NCBI GenBank assembly: GCA_036346225.1
Contig: JARFIW010000900.1
Location: 1,488,001-1,552,000 of the forward strand
Source of the DNA: Platerodrilus igneus
Taxonomy: Eukaryota; Arthropoda; Insecta; Coleoptera; Lycidae
Length of the DNA stretch: 64,000 nt
Direction of reading: 5' to 3'
Made by a program: the position numbers and the translations under genes. Within the stretch, counting starts at the first letter, position 1, and each line of letters begins with the position of its first letter. Under the pieces are notes generated by a model that saw only the letters and a program-made list of their open reading frames with translations, had not been told where the DNA came from and did no database searches. Shown here one piece after another: positions 1 through 12,009 of this stretch.

Positions 1-943
1 ACACATTATTGTAGCTTGGTTAGGTTATTGTTAAGTTAAAGTTCTGTAACAATAATGATAACTAAAATATCTTTCCTTGAGAAACTAGCATTATTGGTAC
101 AAAAACTAATTTAACAATATTGTATCATTCCTTCTATGATGTTCCACTATAACTGGTTGACTGGTTAATTAAAGGGTGGCAGTAAAACCAATGTGCATGT
201 AAATTACTTAAATCAAACACAAAAAATGTTCTTTATCAGTAAAATTTCTGTTTGGGACCTTTGTTTCCTTTGCATACAAATTTATTAAAACAAAGTATGC
301 ACTCTATAAATTACACAGTGGATATGTTAAGTTATATATATATATATATATATTTCCTCTCATAGAAAAGCATTTACAACATCGTTTCTTTTAAAAATAA
401 AATAATTTCTAAGAAGTACTTGTTATAAAAAAAATTGTTTCTTACGTAATTTTAAAGTTACAGAACTAAATTCCCTTTTTTATGGATGATTTACCAGGTT
501 TTGTTTATTGCCCCGCTTGTAAGGTTTGTTTGACCAAAAAATCCTTGACAGATAATCTAATAAAGGGTCAGAGTATTCCGAACTCTGATCACAAATTTTC
601 CTGGTACAAATCCTATACAAAAAAAATTATATGATTAATTAACACTTATTATTCTACCTTAAATAAAAGGAAATCATAAATACACTTTGTTGTGTTTAAC
701 ATTAGTTAAGAGAATTTAAATTGAACATAAGCTCAAAATCCACAGAAAAAAGGTTTCATGAAAGTTTTTCTGTTTACAAACCATGAGGTTATATAGGAAA
801 GCAAAGATAATATTAAATTAGTTAAGGTAATCGGTAAATAAAGTTATGACTATATTTTACATGCATTATTTTTCTAGATAATTGAGATTTAAAATGTAGC
901 GCATGCACATCATTCCATGACAAAATAAATAAGATAAACTCAT
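1..943. other. Non-coding flank left of Gypsy-1
   Basis: AT-rich sequence without a convincing reading frame on either strand. It holds a short (TA)n tract at 333-353 and a weak hairpin around 569-593 (GGTCAGAGT facing ACTCTGATC). No THOC6-like exon was found here. Confidence 0.5.
333..353. repeat. (TA)n microsatellite
   Basis: Uninterrupted TA dinucleotide run of about 20 bases. Confidence 0.9.
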
Positions 944-947
944 ACCT

Positions 948-1643
948 TGCTACACTTCGTTTACAGTTTTACCTGGTCGGTAATGCAGTTAACAAAATGT
1001 TACGCTTAGATTCTGGTACATTGAAATGGCGATAGATGGCTCTTAAAAGCCGGTAATACAATTACCAAAGTTCATAAGATACACATGACGTCACTGATAA
1101 TTTATATTGCGCCATAATTAAGAGAAGGTACATAAAATTTAAACAATAAAAATTAGATAATCTACTCACGTGAAGGATCCGTTAACCGGCAGGAAATCAC
1201 GTCACGGTAACCTCGGCATCGCTGCTGGTAGAGTTGGACATCCAAATTATCTCGGGGTCATGGGATGCTCCAGGGTCATCTCCGTTCCTATATGCAGTGG
1301 AAGACGGGAATAGGGAATTAAGGAAAGATACTCAAGATAAGGAAATCTACATAATAAGATAACACGACACCCGGCACGACTGTTCACTTCAAAGTTTGGC
1401 GTAAAAAAGCCACGTTTCCGCGCGAGAACCGCGGAACTCCCTACTCTTTTGTAGCATTGCTATACCCCTATAGGGATAATTCACACTTCCAATTGCACTA
1501 TTGTGACGTGCCGGAAGCCCCGCCCAGTTCATTTAAAAATGTTCGCGCGTCTTGCGTATTTAAAATTATGGCGGGAAGCTTCCGCACATTAAAAAACTAC
1601 TTAACATAAAATGTTAAAGTGCAAATTCAGTTTGCACGTAACA
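948..1643 (-). repeat. 3' LTR of Gypsy-1
   Basis: A 696-bp direct repeat. Reading against 9018-9713 I found no mismatch, and both copies have the same length. Read on the minus strand it starts TGTTACGTGCA, close to the TGTAACGTGCA that starts the Gypsy-2 LTR. No polypurine tract lies beside it at 1644 onward, where one would be expected on the minus strand. Confidence 0.95.
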
Positions 1644-3821
1644 ATCGCGACAAAGCCACAAAAGAAAAACTTAAAAAGAAAAGTCTGTTAGCACAGTAAC
1701 AGCTTAAAATCTAAGTCCTTACTACCCTACATAAACCCTAACTTAAAACCTACAAAATGTTTATATAAGGCGCCACCTGGTTTTCGACCGATAGCACGTC
1801 TACCAAGTACCAGGAAACGGAATAGGTAGCCCGATAGTCTTTGACTACACTACTTACCGACAGCACAAATTTGTCGGGAGCATGAAACACTGCTTAAACT
1901 AACACGGGTGCGACAAGTCGCCTAACCTATCTAAACCTATCTAAACTTATCTAACTAAAGCTAACATATAGTTCTTATATGCAAACACACATGAGTGTCG
2001 CATCAAACTATTCTTCTTTTTGGCAAGAAGTGCCCAAATTTAAAAGTTCATGAGAGTGCGTCACTTGCACTCTAGCAAATTTTGTTTCTGGTACTTTGGT
2101 TTCCTCCGATGCACATTTAACTTGTCCATGACACAGTTGTGCATCCACAAATTTACCAAAAGTACCGCCTACTAAATCCTTATATGCTAACCTGACAAAT
2201 TACATTTCTAAATCGGGTTAGCTTTTTCACTTAAATTTCAGAAAGATAATTCCCACGTCCTGGTCATATATACCACACGTTAGGACGATAAAAGATAAGA
2301 TAAGATCTCAAATTGATGTTAAAGATAATAGATAAGGTAAAGATATTAAGCTTAAGTTGTTATCCTCAAAGGTAATGAATAAGATAACGGTATTAAGCTT
2401 TAGTTATTATTTGAGATACTCGATAAGATAACACGATATTAAGTTAAAGTGATTATAAGAGATAGTAGGTAACATGAATTTAAACAGAAGTTATTGCTCA
2501 AGATAACCGTAAGATAACGCGACATAACTCGAAGTTATTCCTAACGGTAGTCGGTAAGATAACGATAAATTAAACCAAAGTTATTACTAACGGTAATCGG
2601 TAAGATAACGATACTAAACTAAGGTTATTACCAAAGGTAATCAATAAGATAATGATATTAAACCTAAAGGTATTATCGAAGATAATAAAGAAGACAAAGA
2701 TATTGGCCTAGTTATTACCCAAGACAATGATAACAACAAAAGAGTGGCTCCAGTAGAGCCGTTTAAATGGGATTGACCCGTGCCCTCCAAAAAGAGAAAC
2801 CTGTGAGGCAGGTCCGTTCGTAAGAACAGCACGGGGGACCGGCAAAGACCTTTGGGTGCATTCCTGCACCCAGTGTTGATCGATATCGGTGAAACTATTC
2901 ACCCGATATCCATACGGTATAAAGATATACACATTTTTAAAATTCACTAGACTCCTAAGAGAACTAGTACGATAATTTTCCTAACGAGTGCTTCGACTAC
3001 GATAAGAAAATCAGACAAAGATAGACACGACAACTTAAAAGTATCTTCACAGATACAAACACACAAAAACAAACTGTTTTAAGGTAGTTTTTTAAATCGG
3101 TAGCACCCTAAACACACAAAAATGTCCAATTAAAAGCAGTTAGATACAGATACACTGTCCCCATATGCTAAAACAACCGAGAATTTAATAAGATAACAAT
3201 AAGAAGCAATAGCACCTCACCACAAAGTTCAATAAAAACAACGAAAAAAATGTTTATACGTTATGTTGATTTAGTAGAAAAACAAATAAAGATATAGTGT
3301 AATGATGTAGTATAATGTGGGCGACTGCAGTAATTCAGAAGAAAACACATGGAATAGACAATCCTAGCCTTTGCAACTGCGAATATGAACTATTTCTTTC
3401 AATGGCATAGACTCGCGTGTCCTATGTGAGCCCAAAGAAGAAAGCATTCACTCAACATCAGCCAAAACCAGTCATAAAAATTCAATGGGTTATTTCAACC
3501 AAAGTTACGACAATTACCTTTCAATTAAACCATATAAGAGAAATACTAAAGACCGAACAATATGTAGTAGGAAAATTTCAAGGGTTAATTAAATGAAACG
3601 ACAGAGCTATATTGGGGGTGTAGAGGATGAAGTGATATATGAGTAACGGTATGGTCGAGGAAAAGTCAACCAGAAGAAAAGATAGCTAAATTAAGGTAAG
3701 TAAAGTTAAACGTGTAAGAAATTATATACTATATGAGGGAAGGAATAAGTAATTAAAGATACTAATTGATGGTGAGAACAAAAATATTAGGTAAATCGTG
3801 AGGATAATGGGGCATGAAAAC
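1644..3821 (-). other. Long non-coding 3' region of Gypsy-1
   Basis: About 2.2 kb between the end of pol and the 3' LTR. It contains the ~45-bp minisatellite listed separately and a short CCTATCTAAA triplet repeat near 1924-1958. I see no envelope-like frame: no long open frame, signal peptide or membrane anchor on the minus strand. No purine-rich tract adjoins the LTR on the coding strand. Confidence 0.6.
2300..2720. repeat. Degenerate ~45-bp minisatellite inside Gypsy-1
   Basis: The motif AAGATAAC followed by a TATTAAA..AAAGTTATTA stretch recurs with its start at 2381, 2425, 2511, 2556, 2602 and 2646, giving spacings of 44, 86 (two units), 45, 46 and 44. Weaker units lie on both sides. This makes about nine units of 43-46 bp, diverged from each other. 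Confidence 0.8.
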
Positions 3822-6800
3822 TTAATTAGCATTTGGGTCGGCAGAGAATGGCTTAAGGTCTTTAATATGCCACCTGCCTTGGCGTTTTCCTTCAGTATCC
3901 TGAAGTTCATAGATAAGAGGACTAATAACACGTGTGACTTTACACAGAATGAATTTAGGGGCCAATTTTGAAGAAAATTTCTTAGATGCATCCGATAAGA
4001 CATAGTTCTTTTCCAAACTTGTTCGCCTAAGGCAAAGGAAATATTTCGCCACGCAAGTTATAATGGTCCTTGCTCTTTTCGTAAGCTTTTAACAAATTTT
4101 TCTAACGTCGTTAAAGATAGAAGGTAATGACTGTTGGTCCTTGTCCCAGCGTACTTTATCGTCAAATTCAATTACGTTAGTATCGTCAGGCACTAAACCA
4201 TAGTAACTCCCATCGATTGGGGTATATCTTCCAAAAACAAGAAAAGACGGAGTGAATTGGGTTGCTTCGTGCTTAGATGTACGCAAAGCTTGAGCAATTT
4301 CAAAGATATGTTCATCCCATGTAGTATGGTCTGAATTAATATAAGACGAGATAGCGGTAATTAACACTCGATTTACTCTCTCGGTAGGGTTTACTTGGGG
4401 ATGATATTTTGCGTTAAACCAAATTTTTGTACTTTGTAACTTTTAACGAAATTCTGAAAATCTTTAGAGATAAATTGTGCACCATTGTCACAAAGAATAA
4501 TCTGGGGACACCAAAGATAAGAAAGACATTCTGTTCTAGGAATTTAATTATTGCAGCGGAGGTAGCTTTACGTAAGGGTTGCACCATAACAAATTTAGAA
4601 AACCAATCGGTAACAACCAAAAGATATTGATTACCTCTTTTCGATCGAGGGAGAGGTCCTAATAAGTCAAGCGATATTAATTGAAAGGGATAAGATACAC
4701 GCTTAAAGTTACCCATTAAACCAGGGCGAGCATCTTGCGAACTTTATGGGAACCACAAATTTTGCAGCTTTTAATGTAGCGACAAACAGATTGCTTAAGT
4801 GTGGGCCAGTAATACAATTCAGATATTTTTGCGAGAGTTTTGTAACACCAAGGTGTGCAGCTAAGGGATCGTCGTGACATAATTTGAGCACCTCACTGCG
4901 ATTTGCAGTGGGCACAACGAGTTTCCATTCAGGTATATTCGATATTTTATGTGGGGACGAGGATACAAATTTATACAGTCTATTATTAGTTACTCGAAAG
5001 GTAGGAAATTTGTCGGGATTATCGGAAACTTTTTATCATATTGAGGTACCAGGTATCCAGAATTAAATTTGGAAGGTTAAGAGAAAAAACATCTCGAGAT
5101 AACGCATCAGGTACGATATTTAATTTGCCAGGCCTATGCCTAACATCGAAAGTAAATTGAGATATACGCAAGTTCCATCTTGCCAAACGACCTGCGGGTT
5201 GTTTCAAGTTATTAAGCCAAGTGAGTGCTGCACAATCAGTGATTACGGTAAAGTGTGTACCTTCGACATATCCTCTAAATTTCTCGATGCCAAAGATAAC
5301 ACCCAATAGTTCTCGTTCGGTAGCAGAGTATTTTTGTTCGGCAGAAGTTAAGGCACGGCTCGCATAAGCGATTGGATGTTCTAAACCATTGTTTACCTGG
5401 AACAACATTGCACCTAACCCGGTAAGTGAGGCATCGGTTTGTATATAAAACTTATCATCGAAATTTGGAGAGATTAAGATAGGTGCTGAAGTGATTAGTG
5501 TTTTAATTTGTTCGAAAGCCTGTTGGGATTCTAAATTCCACTCGATAGTTTGGGATTTCTTTTTATTTTTAATTAAAGCGGTAATGGGTGCAGATATAGT
5601 TGAAAGGTTAGGTAAAAAAATGCGATAGTAGCTAATCATTCCAATTAAACGTTTGATTTCGGTAACAGTTTTTGGTGTTTTAAATTTAGTAATAGCATCA
5701 ACTTTAGCGGGATCTGCTCGTAAGCCTGTCCCATCGACAATAAAACCAAGAAATGTAAGGGATGAACGACAAAATTGAGACTTTTCCCAGTTTATCTTAA
5801 AACCTGCTGCATTTAAACGTTCTGCAACTTCATCTAATGTGGCGATATGTTCATCGAAAGAACTTGAGATAATTAAGATATCATCTAAAAATACAAAGGC
5901 ACGTTCTTGATGTAAGATAGGACCTAACGTTTGATCCATAGTACGTTGTAAAGTTTGTGGAGCGTTACAGAGACCAAATGGCAAAAAATTATATTCGAAA
6001 AGACCTCGGCCTGGGACACAAAAAGCAGTTTTTTGACGAGAAGATAAGTCAAGAGGTATCTGATAAAAAGCTTGTCTTAGGTCGATAGATGAGATAAATT
6101 TTGCGTTACGAAGCCTGCTCAAAATTGAATCAGTTCTAGGTAAAGGATAAGCGTCTGGAACAGTAACAGAATTTAGCTTCCTGCCATCAAAACAGACACG
6201 CCATTCGTCATTCTTTTTCCGAACTAGCAATACGGGAGAGGTCCACGGTGAATTTGAAGGAGAGATAACACCAGATACTAACATTTTGTCTATTTCCGCA
6301 TGTAAATGCTTTTGTAAGGCAGGCGATAAGGGATATTGACGTTGCTTAAAGGGAAGGGCATCACCTGTGGAGATAACGTGTGTTGCCGTTGTAACACAAC
6401 CAAGTTCAGAGGTATTAAGTTTGCGAAATTTGTCGATTGTAGCGTTAAGAGTTACATCTTGGGAATCAGTAAGAGAGATTTTGTTAGATATTCCTGTAGA
6501 TGCACAGGAGTTCGTTTTAATAGAGGTTTGCCATGAAAAATCCTGAAAGTAAAGTGACAGATTAAAAAGTTTACAGAAATCAACGCCTAGCAGAAAAGGA
6601 TACGCTAATGCAGGGACAATCAAAAATAAAACATCACGTTCAAGAGACTCTACACGAATTTTTAACTTAAGGGAACCGGTTACATGTATTTGATTATCGT
6701 CAGCTAAATTTATGGAAGTTTTTTCAGGAATAATTTGAATTTTGATATTTTGTTGAGATAATTGATGTAAACCTTCGTTATTTATAAGAGAACATGAAGA

Positions 6801-7235
6801 ACCTGTATCCAGTAAAGCAATTACATTTAAGGAACCAATTGAGATAGATAAGTGTGGACGGTTATCGAAGGGTTTTTTAACAAGTTGTGAAACAGCGGTA
6901 GTCTTTTTATGATAAAAGGAATTGACGGTTTGTAACCACTTAGACCACTCGGCTGGAGTAGTGTAGCATAATTCCTCTAATAAAGGTAAGGTATTTTGTA
7001 CATTAATAGTAGCGGTATTATTATTAGATAAATTTAATGACGGTACAACGTTAGAAGTGGTTTTATAATTTAAATTTATTGGCGTCTGTGTCCGTTGGAT
7101 GATTGGTGTTGAGGGCGATTTTGGTTTCTTGAGATATTCACACCCTGATTTGAAATATCTCGACGGGAGTTTCCGATACGTTAGGATTACAGTTGGTGCA
7201 GTTAGATTTGTAGATATTTGAGCGACCACAGCCAT
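3822..7235 (-). pseudogene. pol: Pol of Gypsy-1: protease-RT-RNase H intact, integrase fragmented
   Basis: A long open stretch, 5019-7235 (738 codons), carries an aspartic protease (DTGS at about residue 143), reverse transcriptase (SSIDLRQAF for motif A, FLDD at 449-452 in place of the usual YxDD) and RNase H (TDAS at about 600, ATERELLGV). The integrase follows only as pieces in different frames: the zinc-binding region at 4709-4915, with the HH-CC residues partly lost; the catalytic core start at 4414-4716 (LDLLGPLPRS), which loses its frame before the second aspartate motif; a core/C-terminal piece at 4089-4367; and the C-terminal region at 3822-4052, ending WHIKDLKPF much as Gypsy-2 does. 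At least three frameshifts or stops separate the pieces. A full Ty3/Gypsy pol is about 1000-1200 residues, so all domains were once present. Confidence 0.92.
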
Positions 7236-8390
7236 AACAAAAATATTTTTAGGTAAGTGCAGACAGTATAGCTATGTCCACTTCGCTTGCAGTTCCAACA
7301 GGTAAGTGCGTTGTTAGTGACGGTAGAAGGAACGTTAAGGGTAGATACTTTACGGGAAGCTCGAACTTGGCAAGCTAGATCAGGTTCGAGAAGACCAGAT
7401 AATTTCTCGGTGGTGGTCGATATTTGTCAATCCTTGACCTCACTTCTTGGAGAGAGCGACATAGGTCTTTAAAATGAGCTAGCGAAGATATGGTCTGTAA
7501 TGCCAAATGTTCTGAGAAATAGGGTTCAAATTTCTAAGTAATTGATCGATAATTTCGGATTCGGAAGGTTTTTGTCGAGTCTGCTATATAAAGCTTCTAA
7601 TGAGGTAATAAAAGACACAACATTTTCGTCGGGACCTTGAGTTCGGTTACGAATTTCGTTCCAAAGATCGTTAATGTAGCCATAAGGTAGGAAATCTCGT
7701 TTTAAACAGGCAACTAACTCATTCCAGGTAGAAATTTGGTGTCGTATGTTTCTATACCATATTAATGCTGAGCCTGCGAACAAATCACCAGCTGAGATAA
7801 ATAGGTCCTGGTCGGTACACCGCGGAAATTTTAAAATCGTTAATCCGGTCAAGAAAGGATGATAAAGAAACCTTCGAATCAAACCCTTCAAAGGTGAGAC
7901 CCCATTTGTATACAGGTATAGGTTTTCCTAATGGTTTAGGTTCGGCAAGCGCAAGATTTGAAAAAGGTAACGATATATCTACGTCTGCGTTAGGATTAAG
8001 TCTTTCTAAAAGAATTCCTTCAAGCAATAACACCTCGGACAACAAACTTTGTTTAGCTTGAGTCGCTTGGTCATCGTTATATAAAGATAATGATTCGATA
8101 CGGTGTTTGACGTGGGTTATTCTTGAAGTCAATCTCCCTAATTCGATATTAGTGGCCGCAGGATCTGTTTTGTTTATTATACCCGATATATCATCTAAAG
8201 ATAATTTAATTTCTGATACGTTGAGTGGCCAATCGCCAACAGGGTTCTTTAAGATAACAACGCCTTTGGTTTCCTGTGACAAAACAGCCCTAAGTTGAGA
8301 TCGCCTATCATTCTGATTGCTCGCAGCTATGATACTTCTACATTCCAGCTCGTAGATTAATTCCAGCGATTTTAAATGTGATACGTTCAT
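7138..8390 (-). pseudogene. gag: Gag of Gypsy-1, frameshifted
   Basis: Gag would form the particle that packages the element RNA. The likely start is the ATG at 8390 (minus); the N-terminal part aligns in style with Gypsy-2 Gag (an LR..L stretch near residue 35). The frame is lost near 7840, where the coding sense moves to another frame that continues to about 7526. Further changes follow before the C-terminal zinc knuckles. These are still readable around 7310-7150: a CWNC..SGH....C knuckle, then a CYGCG......CTNC knuckle, the same pair as in Gypsy-2. The frame ends at a TGA at 7138-7140, with pol in the +1 frame relative to it. Several frameshifts make it non-functional. Confidence 0.85.
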
Positions 8391-8997
8391 TATGAATACA
8401 ATATTCAAGACACGATATAAAAAATATGCGATTTTGACGCAGGTTAGAAGGTAAAAAACACGTTACAGTTACTTTAAGGTAATACGATACGATATTTAGA
8501 GGTAAGAACTTGTTAGAACGTCACCGATAACACCAAAGAAACACATTTAAGGTATATGGAAACGAAATCAATGTTCAGTTAAATACATATTTTATAGATA
8601 ATGACAGACAAGCCTTCCAAAATGGAAAATGGGCGCAGAGGATATGTTATTTAACCTATAAGGCAACAACGTATAGTCAAACACTTCTTAAAAAAGGTAT
8701 ACTAGCAATTTATTTCACTCAAGTGTTTTTTTAAACACTTAATTTTCATGTAAAAGATAAACCATAATGCAATTTTAGAATGTAACATAAAGATGTATTT
8801 AAGTTTCAAAAAACGGCCTTTCAAAGTTAAGGAAAGCAACTAAAGATATTTTAATAGGTAATTCTATAATACTGTATTTAAAGACATAAGGTAAGGTAAA
8901 TACTTACATGAATAAAAGTAAAGTTCTTTAAGTGAAGAAGCTATTAATGCATTGTATCCTTATAAAGGAAATTATTCTAACCTAAAACAAAGAAGAA
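8391..8997 (-). other. Untranslated leader of Gypsy-1
   Basis: About 600 bases between the primer binding site and the gag start codon. It is AT-rich, with no open frame and no clear repeat. Confidence 0.6.
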
Positions 8998-9015
8998 GCC
9001 CCACGTTGGGCGCCA
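8998..9015 (-). promoter_or_regulatory. Primer binding site of Gypsy-1, tRNA-Lys type
   Basis: The minus strand reads TGGCGCCCAACGTGGGGC, 18 bases beginning two bases inside the 5' LTR. This matches from memory the 3' end complement of the tRNA-Lys1,2 class used as reverse-transcription primer by several retroelements. The same 18 bases occur in Gypsy-2 at 26590-26607. Confidence 0.88.
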
Positions 9016-9017
9016 TC

Positions 9018-9713
9018 TGCTACACTTCGTTTACAGTTTTACCTGGTCGGTAATGCAGTTAACAAAATGTTACGCTTAGATTCTGGTACATTGAAATGGC
9101 GATAGATGGCTCTTAAAAGCCGGTAATACAATTACCAAAGTTCATAAGATACACATGACGTCACTGATAATTTATATTGCGCCATAATTAAGAGAAGGTA
9201 CATAAAATTTAAACAATAAAAATTAGATAATCTACTCACGTGAAGGATCCGTTAACCGGCAGGAAATCACGTCACGGTAACCTCGGCATCGCTGCTGGTA
9301 GAGTTGGACATCCAAATTATCTCGGGGTCATGGGATGCTCCAGGGTCATCTCCGTTCCTATATGCAGTGGAAGACGGGAATAGGGAATTAAGGAAAGATA
9401 CTCAAGATAAGGAAATCTACATAATAAGATAACACGACACCCGGCACGACTGTTCACTTCAAAGTTTGGCGTAAAAAAGCCACGTTTCCGCGCGAGAACC
9501 GCGGAACTCCCTACTCTTTTGTAGCATTGCTATACCCCTATAGGGATAATTCACACTTCCAATTGCACTATTGTGACGTGCCGGAAGCCCCGCCCAGTTC
9601 ATTTAAAAATGTTCGCGCGTCTTGCGTATTTAAAATTATGGCGGGAAGCTTCCGCACATTAAAAAACTACTTAACATAAAATGTTAAAGTGCAAATTCAG
9701 TTTGCACGTAACA
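9018..9713 (-). repeat. 5' LTR of Gypsy-1
   Basis: A 696-bp repeat matching 948-1643 along its whole length, followed by the target duplication ACCT at 9714-9717. As the element lies on the minus strand, this copy would carry its promoter. I could not place a TATA box or start site with confidence. Confidence 0.95.
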
Positions 9714-10029
9714 ACCTGTATTCAGGATATATGAAAGAAAACGTATACTCAAGCATCGAGCTTACGGCTTGTTCAGAACTATAGGATCTTCATACGGTTT
9801 GTTGAGACGAACATCATCGTTGTTTATTTTGGTTGTTAACCTCAAACTTCCAATTTGTAAGAGCCAATTCTTCCGTTCCACAACCATATGTTTTGTCAAT
9901 GGAGCATTTAATTTATTTTAGAAGGTAAATAACGGCAACATGAATTCTTGTACGATAAAAGATAATATTTGTAGGTAGCAAAATTAATGCATAGGCTTAG
10001 ATAGCTTAGCATAGATAATTAAATTCTCC

Positions 10030-10130
10030 ATCAGAGAATATTTTACTGGAGAATATATCACCTGAGGATACTTCAGCAAGGAATATGCCACCGGAGGATA
10101 TGCCATCCAAGTATATGCCATCTGAGTACC
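10030..10130. repeat. 15-16-bp minisatellite
   Basis: Imperfect units such as GAATATGCCACCGGAG, GATATGCCATCCAAG and TATATGCCATCTGAG follow one another with a period of 15-16 bp, about six or seven copies. Confidence 0.75.
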
Positions 10131-10780
10131 TTAGAAAATAAACATGTTACAAAAACGAAATATTGTAATACGCCATGAGGAACAGTCTAAAAATTTATCT
10201 GCAATCAGCTTACCATTCATTAATATTTTGAACGGGTTATTCAGGTAGGCTTTCTCGATAAGAATTTTCTAGTATTCTAAAATGATATTTATGTATGTTA
10301 AGAAGAATAAAAGAAAAGACACCTTTTACATACCAGGTACGACATCATGGCCTTAGAAAGGACACCTTTATCGGAAGACGGTATGTGCTCAAAAGACCGT
10401 TAGATATGAAGATAAACGAAAATTTGTTCTGGTTTAAAGATAACCACATATTTTGAGAGAGGGACAAAACAAGAAAACTATCCTAAATGACAGATTCATA
10501 TATTCATTCATACATTCATATTCATATACACCAGTTGTGTATTTATAGACATTATTCAAAGGTTTACCAATTGGAAAATTACATCTGATCTTAATTATTT
10601 GTATTATTTATACAAAAGAAAGAATATTAAATTAAAACTAAAGATTGATGTATATAGTGTATTATTTAATAATACTAAAGGGAAATGTCACACAAATCAA
10701 AACTGATTTGTGATTGTAAACGGTATTAATATAAAATTAAGACGAATAATGCTTTTATATTGAAGGAAGTGGGACCACAA

Positions 10781-10818
10781 TGTAACATGGTAAGGGAACA
10801 GTGAATTGACATGTTACA
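10781..10818. repeat. Inverted repeat TGTAACATG / CATGTTACA
   Basis: A perfect 9-bp inverted repeat (10781-10789 and 10810-10818) around a 20-base spacer. Next to it the minus strand reads CCGGGGTAG, then TGTAACATG, which resembles a polypurine tract followed by an LTR start. Confidence 0.6.
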
Positions 10819-12009
10819 CTACCCCGGACCAAAGAGGAAAAAAATGACACTAGGAAATTTTTTTTTAGTAAGGCAATACGGTAAAATAATAAATGCTGAG
10901 AGGGAGAATAAAAAAATTAAATGTGTTGGCAGAAAAAGGAATTTCATCATGAAGAAAATTGAAAAAGAACAACAATGAGTTGTATGATAATTAACGCGTA
11001 TCAAACGTCCCAAAGGAATACACAATCGGTGGGGTAAAAATCGGGGTAGTCATAATCGGTGAGGTCTATCCACTCATTGGTGATATGTTTAAAAGAAAGA
11101 TTGAAAGAAAAAAATGTAGAGAAAAAATGGATGGAGGTTAACTTAAATGTAACGCCTATACAATGACGAAATAACAAGATTAACTTGGTACACCAATTAG
11201 TACAGGTGGGTTGGTGTACCTTTAAATAGCGCACGAGCTGATGAAGGTCAGTCTTTCTACAACCAAGGCACGCGCTGTACTTGTCTGAACCAAGATATCA
11301 CGCGACGTTAAACTATCAAATTAAATAATAATATTTAAGTAAAAGTTGGTGATTGAAAATGGCAAATACTATTCAAAATGCAAATATATAACAGAAATTA
11401 GCTGTTGACATTTAAAACGTAAGTCCAAAATTCTAATTAAACATAATTTTTAATATCTTATTAACTTAGGGCATTAAACTAGGTATTGAACTAAGTATTA
11501 AACTAAAGATTAGAACTACGAAACTTGTCAAGAACTCAACTAAGTAAACGATTAAGTGGTAAACTGGGCATTTAACCAAGCTGTACTACGCGATTCAATA
11601 AACAACTACCAAACAAAATCAACAAGAAAATCCAACTGAAAACAATCCAAGGGTACTGGTCAACAGCACACAGTGGCAGTTCTAAGAATTGGGTTGCATG
11701 TAGAGACGTGTATTCATAACCAGGAGTTCAACAGGAAAGAACAACAGGTCAGAGATAAAATTCATTAATTGAATAAAGCTTAAATTTCTTTTTGAACATT
11801 TAAATTTTGCATGTACTGAGGTATTTATGTAAAGGGGCATCAAAAATTTTTGATTGATATGTAGAAATTACGTAAAAGGGAAAGAAGGTCACTGAATGTT
11901 CAACGGACTTCCAGTAGTTTACAGAGTTGGCTTTACACTGATTTAAGGGAGTTTGTAATTTGGGGACAAACTGATTTATATTACTACTTTGATTTAGGGG
12001 TTTTTAAAT

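Larger units (their letters stand above)
948..9713 (-). mobile_element. Gypsy-1, full-length Ty3/Gypsy-type LTR retrotransposon with broken genes
   Basis: An 8.77-kb element on the minus strand. Its two LTRs (948-1643 and 9018-9713) begin TG and end CA on the plus strand and are flanked by the direct repeat ACCT (944-947 and 9714-9717), a 4-bp target duplication. A tRNA-Lys-type primer binding site sits two bases inside the 5' LTR. Domain order from 5' to 3' is gag with two zinc knuckles, then protease, reverse transcriptase, RNase H and integrase, which is the Ty3/Gypsy order. The coding part is split by several frameshifts and stops, so this copy cannot make complete proteins. The 2.2 kb between the end of pol and the 3' LTR has no recognisable gene. 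Its proteins resemble those of Gypsy-2 in this window, so the two belong to related lineages. Confidence 0.95.
9718..12009. other. Non-coding, repeat-derived interval
   Basis: No supportable gene. It holds a 15-bp minisatellite (10030-10130), short CATTCATA repeats at 10498-10530, a hairpin at 10781-10818, and minus-strand open stretches (10819-11234) that may be the remains of an LTR element (see findings). Confidence 0.5.

Noticed and set aside
1730..1745. CCCTA-type motifs suggestive of telomeric repeat
   Set aside because: Only one or two irregular units; no array.
2641..2947. Minus-strand open stretches near the minisatellite of Gypsy-1
   Set aside because: Partly made of the tandem repeat and without any domain.
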